From contig CAZAAW010000049.1 in NCBI GenBank assembly GCA_964483325.1, positions 1 to 9,610 of the forward strand: a stretch of DNA of 9,610 nt, read 5' to 3'. The notes under the pieces are model-generated. The model did not search any database. It saw only the letters and a list, made by a program, of their open reading frames with translations, and was not told the origin of the DNA. Source of the stretch: CAZAAW01 sp964483325. Lineage in GTDB: Bacteria > Pseudomonadota > Alphaproteobacteria > Rhizobiales > Kaistiaceae. The position numbers and the translations under genes are program-made. Below are positions 1-5,692 of the stretch, piece after piece; position 1 is the first letter of the stretch, and each line of letters starts with the position of its first letter.

Positions 1-28
1 AGGTGTCGGCCATCTCCCCGGACTGAAC

Positions 29-390
29 ACTTGATCCGGCCATCCACGCGAACACCGCAGGTGCAGAAAGGGGCACGATCGCCGGGGCCGCTTACCTCTC
101 CCTGTGGGAGAGGTCGGAAACGCGCAGCGTTTCCGGGTGAGGGACACTGCCGGCGACACGCGATTGCGTCGTTGGGGCAGGATTCCCGCGGGCCGAACCC
201 CTCACCCGTCCGCCTAGGTTCGCTGCGCTCGCCAAGGCTCCCGGCCTCTCCCATGGGAGAGGCAGACCTGCCGCGCGCAAGGCGTCTTTGCTTGCGCCGC
301 CGGTGTTCGCGTGGATGCCCGGGTCTTCGCCCGGGCATGACGCGGCTGGGGCGTGTGCGGACTCCAGCAGGCAACAGCGTCCGCCGGGCA
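29..390. repeat. Foldback repeat element, copy 1
   Basis: Non-coding repeat matched by a second direct copy at 505-854 with about nine substitutions, one 1-bp and one 12-bp length difference. It is built as a foldback. CATCCACGCGAACACCG at 41-57 is the exact reverse complement of 301-317. Inside these ends, a CCTCTCCC...GGGAGAGG dyad near 93-112 is mirrored by another near 245-261, and GGGTGAGGG near 138-146 is mirrored by CCCTCACCC near 200-208. GGAAACGCGCAGCGTTTCC near 117-135 and GCGCAAG/CTTGCGC near 276-298 form further hairpins. The right end carries a REP-like dyad (315-338). Reading frames through it have no recognisable protein content. It resembles a MITE or mosaic intergenic element; I cannot name the family. 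The left edge is uncertain because CCGGAC at 18-23 may belong to it, separated by 7 extra bases. Confidence 0.85.
315..338. repeat. REP-like dyad at right end of copy 1
   Basis: ATGCCCGGG (315-323) and CCCGGGCAT (330-338) pair perfectly over 9 bp around a 6-base loop, followed by GACG. This is the style of short palindrome scattered in Hyphomicrobiales intergenic DNA. In copy 2 the same place reads GACGCCCGGGCATGACG, so the hairpin has lost 12 bp. Confidence 0.75.
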
Positions 391-496
391 GGGCACTGCG
401 CCGCCGCCCGGGCCGAATGCCGCCGGGTGGCTCGCACGCCGTCAACACCCCGCGCCGCCGGGCGGCTCGCACCCACATCCCCGCCCCACCGGCGTC
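391..496. other. Spacer between repeat copies, with a duplicated 19-mer
   Basis: No gene is visible here. The 19-mer GCCGCCGGGYGGCTCGCAC occurs at 419-437 (Y=T) and 454-472 (Y=C), 35 bp apart in the same orientation. A close relative, GCCGCCGGGCGCTTCGCAC, occurs at 4712-4730 beside the large palindrome upstream of rpmI, so the unit belongs to a dispersed repeat rather than to a gene. Confidence 0.6.
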
Positions 497-519
497 ATGG
501 CCGGACTTGATCCGGCCAT
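497..519. repeat. REP-like dyad at left end of copy 2
   Basis: ATGGCCGGA (497-505) and TCCGGCCAT (511-519) form a perfect 9-bp stem with loop CTTGA. It overlaps the left terminal inverted repeat of copy 2. The equivalent site at the left end of copy 1 has only the right half plus a degenerate CCGGAC, so the complete dyad is specific to copy 2. Confidence 0.75.
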
Positions 520-854
520 CCACGCGAACACCGCAGGTGCAGAAAGGGGCACGACCGTCGAGGCCGCTTACCTCTCCCTGTGGGAGAGGTCGGAAACGCG
601 CAGCGTTTCCGGGTGAGGGACACTGCCGGCGACACGCGATTGCGTCGTTGGGGCAGGATTCCCGCGGGCCGAACCCCTCACCCGTCCGCCTAGGTTCGCT
701 TCGCTCACCAAGGCTCCCGGCCTCTCCCTATGGGAGAGGCAGACCTGCCCCGCGCAAGGCGTCTTTGCTTGCGCCGCCGGTGTTCGCGTGGACGCCCGGG
801 CATGACGCGGCTGGGGCGTGTGCGGACTCCAGTAGGCAACAGCGCCCGCCGGGC
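505..854. repeat. Foldback repeat element, copy 2
   Basis: Direct repeat of 29-390, offset by 476-477 bp and then 465 bp after the 12-bp deletion. The terminal inverted repeats are 517-533 and 778-794, with one mismatch (T to C at 793). Internal mirror-image blocks are conserved. It ends about 27 bp before the stop codon of the quinoprotein gene at 882, and weaker similarity to the sequence after copy 1 continues almost to the stop. On the minus strand it is the immediate 3' flank of that gene, so its hairpins could serve as the mRNA 3' end; no U-tract terminator is visible there. Confidence 0.85.
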
Positions 855-881
855 GGCGCGCGCTGCCGCCGTCCCGCGCCG

Positions 882-2471
882 CTAGTCCTTCAGCCCGAAC
901 AGCATCACCGCCGGCGAGCCGTGCGAGCCCCACAGGGAGGATTCGCTGCCGGTCATCGCGGCGACATATTGCCGGCCGGCGATCTCGTAGGTCAGGATGC
1001 CGCCCATCATGCCGCCGCCGGTGCGGAAGCCGTAGAGCTTGTCGCCGCTGCGCGCGTCGAGGGCCAGGAACTCGCCGTCGAGCGAGGCGGTGAAGACGAC
1101 GCCGCCCGCGGTCGAGGTGACGCCGGCGATCATCGGCGCATGGGCATGGTAGCGCCAGCGCACCGTGCCGCTGGTCGGGTCGACCGCCGTCAGCCAGCCG
1201 GCCGCCTTGTCGAGCGGGTCCATCTCGAAGCCGCCGCCGCGCGGCGTTTCCGGCTTCTCGAAGAACACCGAGCACCAGTCGATCGACGGCACGTAGAGGA
1301 GGTTGGTCTGGCGGCTGAAGGAGGCGCCGTTCCACTGCACGCCGCCGAGATAGCCGGGGCACATATAGGCGCCCTCGCGGGTCAGCGGCGCGCCGGCGTT
1401 GCGCTGTGTCGTCACCGGCACCTTGAACAGCACCTCGTGGCTGTCGCGGTCGACGATCTGCAGCACGCCGCTCTTGCCGGTGGCGGCGACGAGGTTGCGC
1501 GGGGTGCCGTCGATCGGCAGCGTGAACAGCGGTCCGGCCTGGCTGGTGTCCCAGTTGTGCACGTCATGCGGTGCCATCTGGTAGTGCCACTTGCGCTCGC
1601 CGGTATTCACGTCGAGCACCAGCAGCGTGTTGGTGTAGAGATTGTCGCCCGGCCGGTCGCCGCCATAGAAGGCCGGGTTGGCATTGCCGACCGGCACGTA
1701 GAGAAGGCCGTTCGGCTGGTCGAGCGACATGACGGTCCATACCGAGCCGCCGCCGATCTTGCCCGAGGCGAGCTTGTCCTCGCTGCCCCAGCTGTCGCGC
1801 CCTTCCTCGCCGGGCAGCGGCATGGTGTTGAAGTTCCAGACCTGCGACCCGTCCTTCAGCGAGAAGGCGCCGAGCCAGCCGGAATAGGTGCCGGCCGGCC
1901 CGACGATCACCTTGTCCTCGTAGATGAGGGGCGCCATGTTGATCGAGTCTTCGGTGCCCTCGCGCACGACATTGACGTCCCACAGCACCTCGCCGGTCGC
2001 CGCCTGCAGCGCCACCAGGCGGCCGTCGACGGTGCCGCGCACCAGCATTCCGTCCTTGATGGCGAGGCCGCGCTGCGAGGCAATGCCGCCCTCCCGCTGC
2101 GCCTCGTGCGTATAGCGCCAGCGCGGCGTGCAGTTGGTGGCGTCCATCGCCGCCACCATCGTCGGCGTCGAGGTGTAGAGCGTGCCGTCATGGACGATGC
2201 CGTTCGACTGGAACGTGTCGGTGACGCCGAGCTGGAACAGGCACAGCGGCTGCAGCGCGCCGGCATTGCGCGGCGTGATGAGGCCGCTGTCGACATAGCG
2301 GGCGCCGGTATAGTCGTGCGTTGCGTAGAGCCAGTCCTGGCGGTTGTTGGCCGCGTCGTTGAGGTCGGCCTGCGACTGCGCGAAAGCGGCGCCGGAAAGG
2401 GCGGCAAGGCCGAGCGCCAGGGCAGCGGCGGCGAGGCCGGCGCGGACGGGGCTTGCGGGGCGATGGATCAT
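882..2471 (-). CDS. Secreted PQQ-type beta-propeller quinoprotein dehydrogenase
   Basis: 529-aa protein. Residues 1-31 are a Sec-type signal peptide (Arg-containing n-region, Ala/Leu core, likely cleavage after AFA before Gln32), so it should be periplasmic. The rest is a propeller with recurring blade motifs (LVALQAATGEVLW, LLVLDVNTGERKW, LTAVDPTSGTVRW, FLALDARSGDKLY). Known family members oxidise alcohols, sugars or similar substrates with PQQ and pass electrons to a cytochrome or quinone. By eye against methanol dehydrogenase MxaF, Asn265 matches metal ligand Asn261 and Asp308 (NWDTS) matches catalytic Asp303, but Tyr196 sits where Glu177 is expected. The vicinal Cys pair and any CXXCH haem site are absent. 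I chose the start at 2471 because of the signal peptide and GGAG about 10 bases upstream; upstream in-frame starts add implausible sequence. A weak promoter (TTGGCG, 17 bp, TAGTGT at 2560-2588) may drive it. Substrate unknown. Confidence 0.85.
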   Translation of the reverse strand: MIHRPASPVRAGLAAAALALGLAALSGAAFAQSQADLNDAANNRQDWLYATHDYTGARYVDSGLITPRNAGALQPLCLFQLGVTDTFQSNGIVHDGTLYTSTPTMVAAMDATNCTPRWRYTHEAQREGGIASQRGLAIKDGMLVRGTVDGRLVALQAATGEVLWDVNVVREGTEDSINMAPLIYEDKVIVGPAGTYSGWLGAFSLKDGSQVWNFNTMPLPGEEGRDSWGSEDKLASGKIGGGSVWTVMSLDQPNGLLYVPVGNANPAFYGGDRPGDNLYTNTLLVLDVNTGERKWHYQMAPHDVHNWDTSQAGPLFTLPIDGTPRNLVAATGKSGVLQIVDRDSHEVLFKVPVTTQRNAGAPLTREGAYMCPGYLGGVQWNGASFSRQTNLLYVPSIDWCSVFFEKPETPRGGGFEMDPLDKAAGWLTAVDPTSGTVRWRYHAHAPMIAGVTSTAGGVVFTASLDGEFLALDARSGDKLYGFRTGGGMMGGILTYEIAGRQYVAAMTGSESSLWGSHGSPAVMLFGLKD

Positions 2472-2616
2472 GGAAGCGGTCTCCGGAAGGCGGGCGGCAA
2501 TAAACCCGCACGGCAGGACACGCCCCGTCGGGCGGGGCGCGGCGCTCCATGAAGCCGCAACACTAAGGCGACCGGCGCAATCCGCCAAGCGACAATCCGG
2601 TGACTGGGATTCCTCC

Positions 2617-2649
2617 AAAAAGAAACGCCCCCGGGTTTCCCCGGAGGCG
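2617..2649 (-). terminator. Intrinsic terminator of the upstream quinoprotein gene
   Basis: On the minus strand, CGCCTCCGGG and CCCGGGGGCG pair over 10 bp (one G-U wobble) around a GAAA tetraloop, followed at once by TTTCTTTTT. It starts 26 bases after the stop codon at 2676. It separates the two quinoprotein genes transcriptionally unless there is readthrough. Confidence 0.9.
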
Positions 2650-2675
2650 CCTCTCTCATGCAGCCCGGGGTGGGC

Positions 2676-4403
2676 TCAGAGCGAAAAGACCCAGAGCATC
2701 GAGGTATTCTGCATGTCCTGGATATCGGGCGACTTGGCGAGGTAGCCGCGCACGATCGCCGACCCGCCGACAAGCACCGCCACATACTGCTTGCCGTCCA
2801 CCGCATAGGTGATCGGCGGCGCCTGGTTGAAGGAGCCCATGTTGAAGGTCCACAGCGGCTCCAGCGTCTCGTCGTTGACGGCATAGATGGAGCCGTCGGC
2901 AGTGACGGTGAAGGCGACGCCGCCGGCCGTCGTCACCACGCCGGAGCGCAGCGGATAGTCGAAGGTGTGCTTGGCGCGGGTGGCGCCGGTCGCCGGATCG
3001 ACGGCGGTGAGGCCGCCATAGGCGCGCTCGCGGCCGGTCGACTTGCCGCCGGCGAAGCCGCCATTCTCCGGCCCCGGCTGCGCCACGGCGAGGATGGTGG
3101 TGCAGGCTTCCTCGACGCCGGCGCCGTAGGCGAGGCCGGTGCGCCGGCTGTAGGAGGTCGGCTCGTAATTGACGCCGCCGCCGGTCGCCGGGCAGATGCT
3201 GATCTCGCCCTGCTGGCGCCGCGAGGCGGCGCCCACGGCATAGGGCTGGGTGTCGAGCGACGGATCGTATTCCACCGGCTTGCCGGTCTTCGGATCGATC
3301 CCCGCCGTCCAGTTGACATGCGTCTCGTACTGGGCGCCGGCGACGAAGGCGCCGTTGGTGCGGTCGAGGCCGTAGAAGAAGCCGTTGCGGCCGAAATGGT
3401 TGACGAGCTCGCGCGGCTGGCCGTCGATCGTGGCATCGATCAGGAGGTTCACGCCCTCCTCGTCATAGTCGAAGAAGTCGCCGGGCGTGTACTGGAAGTA
3501 CCATTTCATGGTGCCGCTATCGACGTCGATGGCGACCGTCGAGTCGGTGAAGAGATTGTCGCCCGGGCGGTATTCCGGGTCGAACATCGGCACCGGATTG
3601 CCGGTGCCGGTGATGTAGAGGTTCTGCTCCGGATCGTAGGAGCCGGTCACCCAGAAGGCGCCGCCGCCGGTCTTCCAGGCATTGTTGCTGTCCTTCCAGG
3701 TCTCCGAGCCGGGCTCGCCCGGCGCCGGCACCGAGTAATAGCGCCACAGCGGCTCGCCGGTCTCGATATTGAGCGCGTCGAGATGCGAGCGGATGCCGCG
3801 GTCGCCGCCGGAGCCGGGCACGATGACCTTGTCGCCGATGACCAGCGGCGCGGCGGTGATGGTGTAGCCGGTGTCGGCACCCTCGACCTGCACGGTGCGG
3901 GTGATCTCGCCGGTGTCGGCATTGGTCCAGATGACCTTGCCGTCGCCGGTGATGGAGATGACCTGGTCCTTCCACAGGGCGACGCCGGCATTGCGCGGCA
4001 GCCAGACCTGCGTCTTGTCGATGCCCGGGTCCATCACCCAGGCGATGCGGGCGAGGCCCGGCTTGGTGAGGTTGATCTTGTAGACGGTGCCCCAGCCGTC
4101 GGGGAGATACATGAAGCCGTCATTGACCAGCGGCGTCGCCTGGTGGCCGCCCTCGGCCTGGGCGCCGGCGCCGACGAAGCCGCCGATGGCGACGCCATAG
4201 GCGACGCGCAGATCGGCGGCATTGTCGCGGTTGATCTGGTCGAGCGTCGAATAGCGCGACGCATCGTATTCCTTGTGCACCATGAGCCAGTTCTGCGGCT
4301 CGCTGGCGGCATTCATCAACCGCTCCGGCGTCACGTCGGCCGCCGCAGCAACCCCGCTCAGCGCCGCACCGGCAACGCCGGCCAGCAGGATGCGTCTCAG
4401 CAT
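2676..4403 (-). CDS. PQQ-dependent alcohol dehydrogenase-like quinoprotein
   Basis: 575-aa protein with a signal peptide (residues 1-21, cleavage near AAA/ADV), hence periplasmic. It is an eight-bladed propeller of the PQQ methanol/ethanol dehydrogenase superfamily: GTGNPVPMFDPEYRPGDN at 266-283, WYFQYTPGDFFDYDEEG at 301-317, SGVVTTAGGVAFT near 487-499, and the typical C-terminal ITYAVDGKQYVAVL near 531-544. By eye against MxaF and XoxF, Asn269 and Asp312 match metal-binding Asn and catalytic Asp; Asp314, two residues on, matches the extra Asp of lanthanide-dependent enzymes; Asp201 (GGDRGIR) replaces the usual Glu ligand. There is no vicinal Cys pair and no haem motif, so electrons must go to a separate acceptor, not encoded in this window. 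The start at 4403 is supported by the signal peptide and the purine-rich AGGGAAACGGAAAC leader; the longer in-frame ORF to 4655 reads through the palindrome and is rejected. Substrate is unknown. Confidence 0.88.
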   Translation of the reverse strand: MLRRILLAGVAGAALSGVAAAADVTPERLMNAASEPQNWLMVHKEYDASRYSTLDQINRDNAADLRVAYGVAIGGFVGAGAQAEGGHQATPLVNDGFMYLPDGWGTVYKINLTKPGLARIAWVMDPGIDKTQVWLPRNAGVALWKDQVISITGDGKVIWTNADTGEITRTVQVEGADTGYTITAAPLVIGDKVIVPGSGGDRGIRSHLDALNIETGEPLWRYYSVPAPGEPGSETWKDSNNAWKTGGGAFWVTGSYDPEQNLYITGTGNPVPMFDPEYRPGDNLFTDSTVAIDVDSGTMKWYFQYTPGDFFDYDEEGVNLLIDATIDGQPRELVNHFGRNGFFYGLDRTNGAFVAGAQYETHVNWTAGIDPKTGKPVEYDPSLDTQPYAVGAASRRQQGEISICPATGGGVNYEPTSYSRRTGLAYGAGVEEACTTILAVAQPGPENGGFAGGKSTGRERAYGGLTAVDPATGATRAKHTFDYPLRSGVVTTAGGVAFTVTADGSIYAVNDETLEPLWTFNMGSFNQAPPITYAVDGKQYVAVLVGGSAIVRGYLAKSPDIQDMQNTSMLWVFSL

Positions 4404-4448
4404 GTTTCCGTTTCCCTGTTTGTCTTTTTTGCTATCGGTCCCGCACAA

Positions 4449-4465
4449 GATCAGGACACCTGATC
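4449..4465. promoter_or_regulatory. Candidate operator: perfect 7-bp dyad
   Basis: GATCAGG, ACA, CCTGATC is an exact inverted repeat with a 3-bp centre. It shares 3 bases with the proposed -10 hexamer of the quinoprotein gene and covers the predicted transcription start, a position typical of repressor sites. Another CAGG (minus strand) lies in the promoter spacer just upstream. No regulator gene is in the window, so the binding protein is unknown. Confidence 0.5.
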
Positions 4466-4491
4466 GTAAACCTGACATGCCGATGGAGCAA
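4463..4491 (-). promoter_or_regulatory. Candidate sigma-70 promoter of the quinoprotein gene at 2676-4403
   Basis: On the minus strand, TTGCTC (4486-4491) and TACGAT (4463-4468) are separated by 17 bp. The -10 matches 4 of 6 consensus positions and the -35 matches 3 of 6. The predicted leader is about 50 bases and becomes A-rich and unstructured near the start codon. Confidence 0.45.
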
Positions 4492-4528
4492 TCAGGCGCA
4501 GGCGCGGCCGGAGAGGGCGTCATGCCCA

Positions 4529-4716
4529 GCGGCGCTCCCCACCCGACCCCGGCTGTCGCCGGGGCCACCCTCCCCGTTCCGGTGAGGGATGGGTGCGTGC
4601 TTCCCGATGTCGGCGCTGTTCCAAGGATGCCGGTCCCGCAGAAAAGGACGCCCATCCCTCACCGGAACGGGGAGGGTGGCGCGCGCCGCAGGCGCGTGAC
4701 GGGTGGGGAGCGCCGC
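4529..4716. repeat. Nested palindromic element (188 bp) upstream of rpmI
   Basis: The element occupies much of the gene-free stretch 4404-4901. Outer arms GCGGCGCTCCCCACCCG (4529-4545) and 4700-4716 are exact complements over 17 bp. Inner arms 4565-4593 and 4651-4679 are exact complements over 29 bp. Between outer and inner arms lies one small hairpin on each side: CCCCGGC/GCCGGGG (4547-4564) and CGCGCC/GGCGCG (near 4681-4696). The whole can fold into an outer stem, two side hairpins and a long central stem with a 57-base loop. It has no coding content. A unit like those at 419-472 overlaps its right edge. It looks like a rhizobial mosaic or MITE-type repeat; the family is not identified. Confidence 0.85.
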
Positions 4717-4753
4717 CGGGCGCTTCGCACACCGCCCCATCCCGCCGGCGCCC

Positions 4754-4781
4754 TTGCTTTTGCGCCGGCTATGGCTATAAC
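4754..4781 (+). promoter_or_regulatory. Candidate promoter of rpmI-rplT
   Basis: TTGCTT (4754-4759, preceded by CC) and TATAAC (4776-4781) are separated by 16 bp; the -10 matches 5 of 6 consensus positions. It lies just outside the palindrome and would give a leader of about 115 bases before rpmI. Such a leader could hold ribosomal-protein autoregulation, but I could not recognise a known structure in it. Confidence 0.5.
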
Positions 4782-4901
4782 CGCGGCTTCCCGACCGCCC
4801 GGCGTCAAGGGCATGCCGTGTCGGTCGCGACGGCTCACGCCACAATTCAGACGTTGAGGACGCCCCCGGCCTGCCGGCGCGGTGTTCGCCAGGAGAGCAA
4901 A

Positions 4902-5102
4902 ATGCCCAAGATGAAGACCAAGAGCGGCGCCAAGAAGCGCTTCAAGGTGACCGCGACCGGCAAGGTGCTGTATGCCCAGCGCGGCAAGCGGCACGGGATG
5001 ATCAAGCGGACCAACAAGCAGATCCGCAACCTGCGCGGCACCGCCGTCCTGTTCAAGACGGACGGCGAGAACGTGCGCAAGTACTGGATGCCGAACAGCT
5101 GA
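4902..5102 (+). CDS. rpmI: 50S ribosomal protein L35
   Basis: 66-aa protein, the normal length for bL35, a small basic protein of the large ribosomal subunit. The N-terminal MPKMKTKSGAKKRFKVTATG and the KRHGMIKRTNKQIRNLRG segment are diagnostic. AGGAG at 4891-4895 gives correct Shine-Dalgarno spacing to the ATG. rplT follows after 46 bases, the standard L35-L20 pair. The initiation factor gene infC, which precedes the pair in many bacteria, is not here; instead a long repeat-bearing intergenic region lies upstream, so the pair has its own promoter. No anomaly is seen in the protein. Confidence 0.98.
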   Translation: MPKMKTKSGAKKRFKVTATGKVLYAQRGKRHGMIKRTNKQIRNLRGTAVLFKTDGENVRKYWMPNS

Positions 5103-5148
5103 CGCGGCGTCAGATCCTCCCCTCGACCCTTTCGCCAGGAGTAGCACC

Positions 5149-5505
5149 ATGACGCGCGTCAAACGCGGTGTAACCGCCCACGCCCGCCACAAGAAGGTTC
5201 TCGGCCGCGCCGAAGGCTATTATGGCCGGCGCAAGAACACGATCCGTGTTGCCAAGCAGGCCGTGGAGAAGAGCCTTCAGTATGCCTATCGCGACCGCAA
5301 GAACCGCAAGCGCACCTTCCGCGCCCTGTGGATCCAGCGCATCAATGCCGCGGTGCGCCTGCACGGCCTGACCTATTCCCGATTTATCGACGGCCTCGGA
5401 AAGGCCGGGATCGTCGTCGACCGCCGCGTGCTTGCCGATCTTGCCGTTCACCAGCCGGAGGCCCTCGAGGCGCTGGCCGTGAAGGCGAAGGGCGCACTCG
5501 CCTAA
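5149..5505 (+). CDS. rplT: 50S ribosomal protein L20
   Basis: 118-aa protein, full length for bL20, which binds 23S rRNA early in large-subunit assembly and in several bacteria also represses its own operon. The basic N-terminal helix (MTRVKRGVTAHARHKKVL, GRAEGYYGRRKNTIRVAKQ) and the globular part with WIQRINAAVRLHGLTYSRFI are highly characteristic. AGGAG at 5137-5141 sits 7 bases before the ATG. It is the second gene of the rpmI-rplT operon and is followed within 40 bases by an intrinsic terminator, so pheS is probably in a separate transcript or is expressed partly by readthrough. Confidence 0.98.
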   Translation: MTRVKRGVTAHARHKKVLGRAEGYYGRRKNTIRVAKQAVEKSLQYAYRDRKNRKRTFRALWIQRINAAVRLHGLTYSRFIDGLGKAGIVVDRRVLADLAVHQPEALEALAVKAKGALA

Positions 5506-5539
5506 GACCTCTACCGCCCAGGCTTTTTCCGGGGCCGCA

Positions 5540-5574
5540 AGGCGCAGGGGACGCGTGTCCCGCTGCGCCTTTTT
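5540..5574 (+). terminator. Intrinsic terminator after rplT
   Basis: AGGCGCAGGGGAC (5540-5552) pairs with GTCCCGCTGCGCCT (5557-5570) around a GCGT loop with one bulged G, and runs into a TTTTT tract. It ends the ribosomal protein operon 35 bases after the rplT stop. Confidence 0.88.
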
Positions 5575-5590
5575 GCGTTGAGGCGGGAAG

Positions 5591-5681
5591 GCGAATGGCG
5601 AGTGGCGAATAGCGAATGGGGACGACGGTCCCGGCGCTTTTCTCCTCTTCCCCCATTCGCCACTCGCCATTCGCTACTCGC
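5591..5681. repeat. Inverted heptamer repeat upstream of pheS
   Basis: The left arm (5591-5618, then GGG) is four tandem heptamers of consensus GCGARTR. The right arm (5651-5681) is four heptamers of the same kind in reverse complement. Aligned end to end the arms match at 26 of 31 positions, all differences being A/G; shifted by one heptamer they match at 20 of 21. The 29-base loop is pyrimidine-rich. The arms can pair in RNA, ending one base before the GGGGA Shine-Dalgarno of pheS. I believe similar heptamer tracts are dispersed in related genomes, but this needs a search. Confidence 0.8.
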
Positions 5682-5692
5682 TGGGGAACACC

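Noticed and set aside
31..510. Small open frames inside the repeat region
   Set aside because: They run through hairpins and terminal inverted repeats, recur in both copies with broken or shifted frames, and show no protein signature.
856..881. Possible terminator directly after the gene at 882-2471
   Set aside because: On the minus strand the stretch is GC-rich and can fold weakly, but no T tract follows, so an intrinsic terminator is not supported.
288..2552. 754-aa plus-strand open frame opposite the first quinoprotein gene
   Set aside because: It begins inside the repeat and runs antisense to a clear quinoprotein gene. Its composition (Ala/Arg/Val/His-rich, no domain) is the usual antisense shadow of a high-GC gene.
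2658..4463. 601-aa plus-strand open frame opposite the second quinoprotein gene
   Set aside because: It is antisense to a well-conserved gene and has low-complexity shadow composition with no recognisable motif.
4404..4655. N-terminal extension of the upstream quinoprotein to an earlier in-frame start
   Set aside because: The extension would translate part of the palindrome and the promoter, and would bury the signal peptide that begins at MLRRILLAG.
4782..4901. Known L20-type autoregulatory leader ahead of rpmI
   Set aside because: The leader is long enough, but I could not identify conserved stems or a pseudoknot, so I do not annotate it.
5591..5681. Possible CRISPR-like array
   Set aside because: The repeats are 7 bp, contiguous and arranged as two inverted arms, with no spacers.
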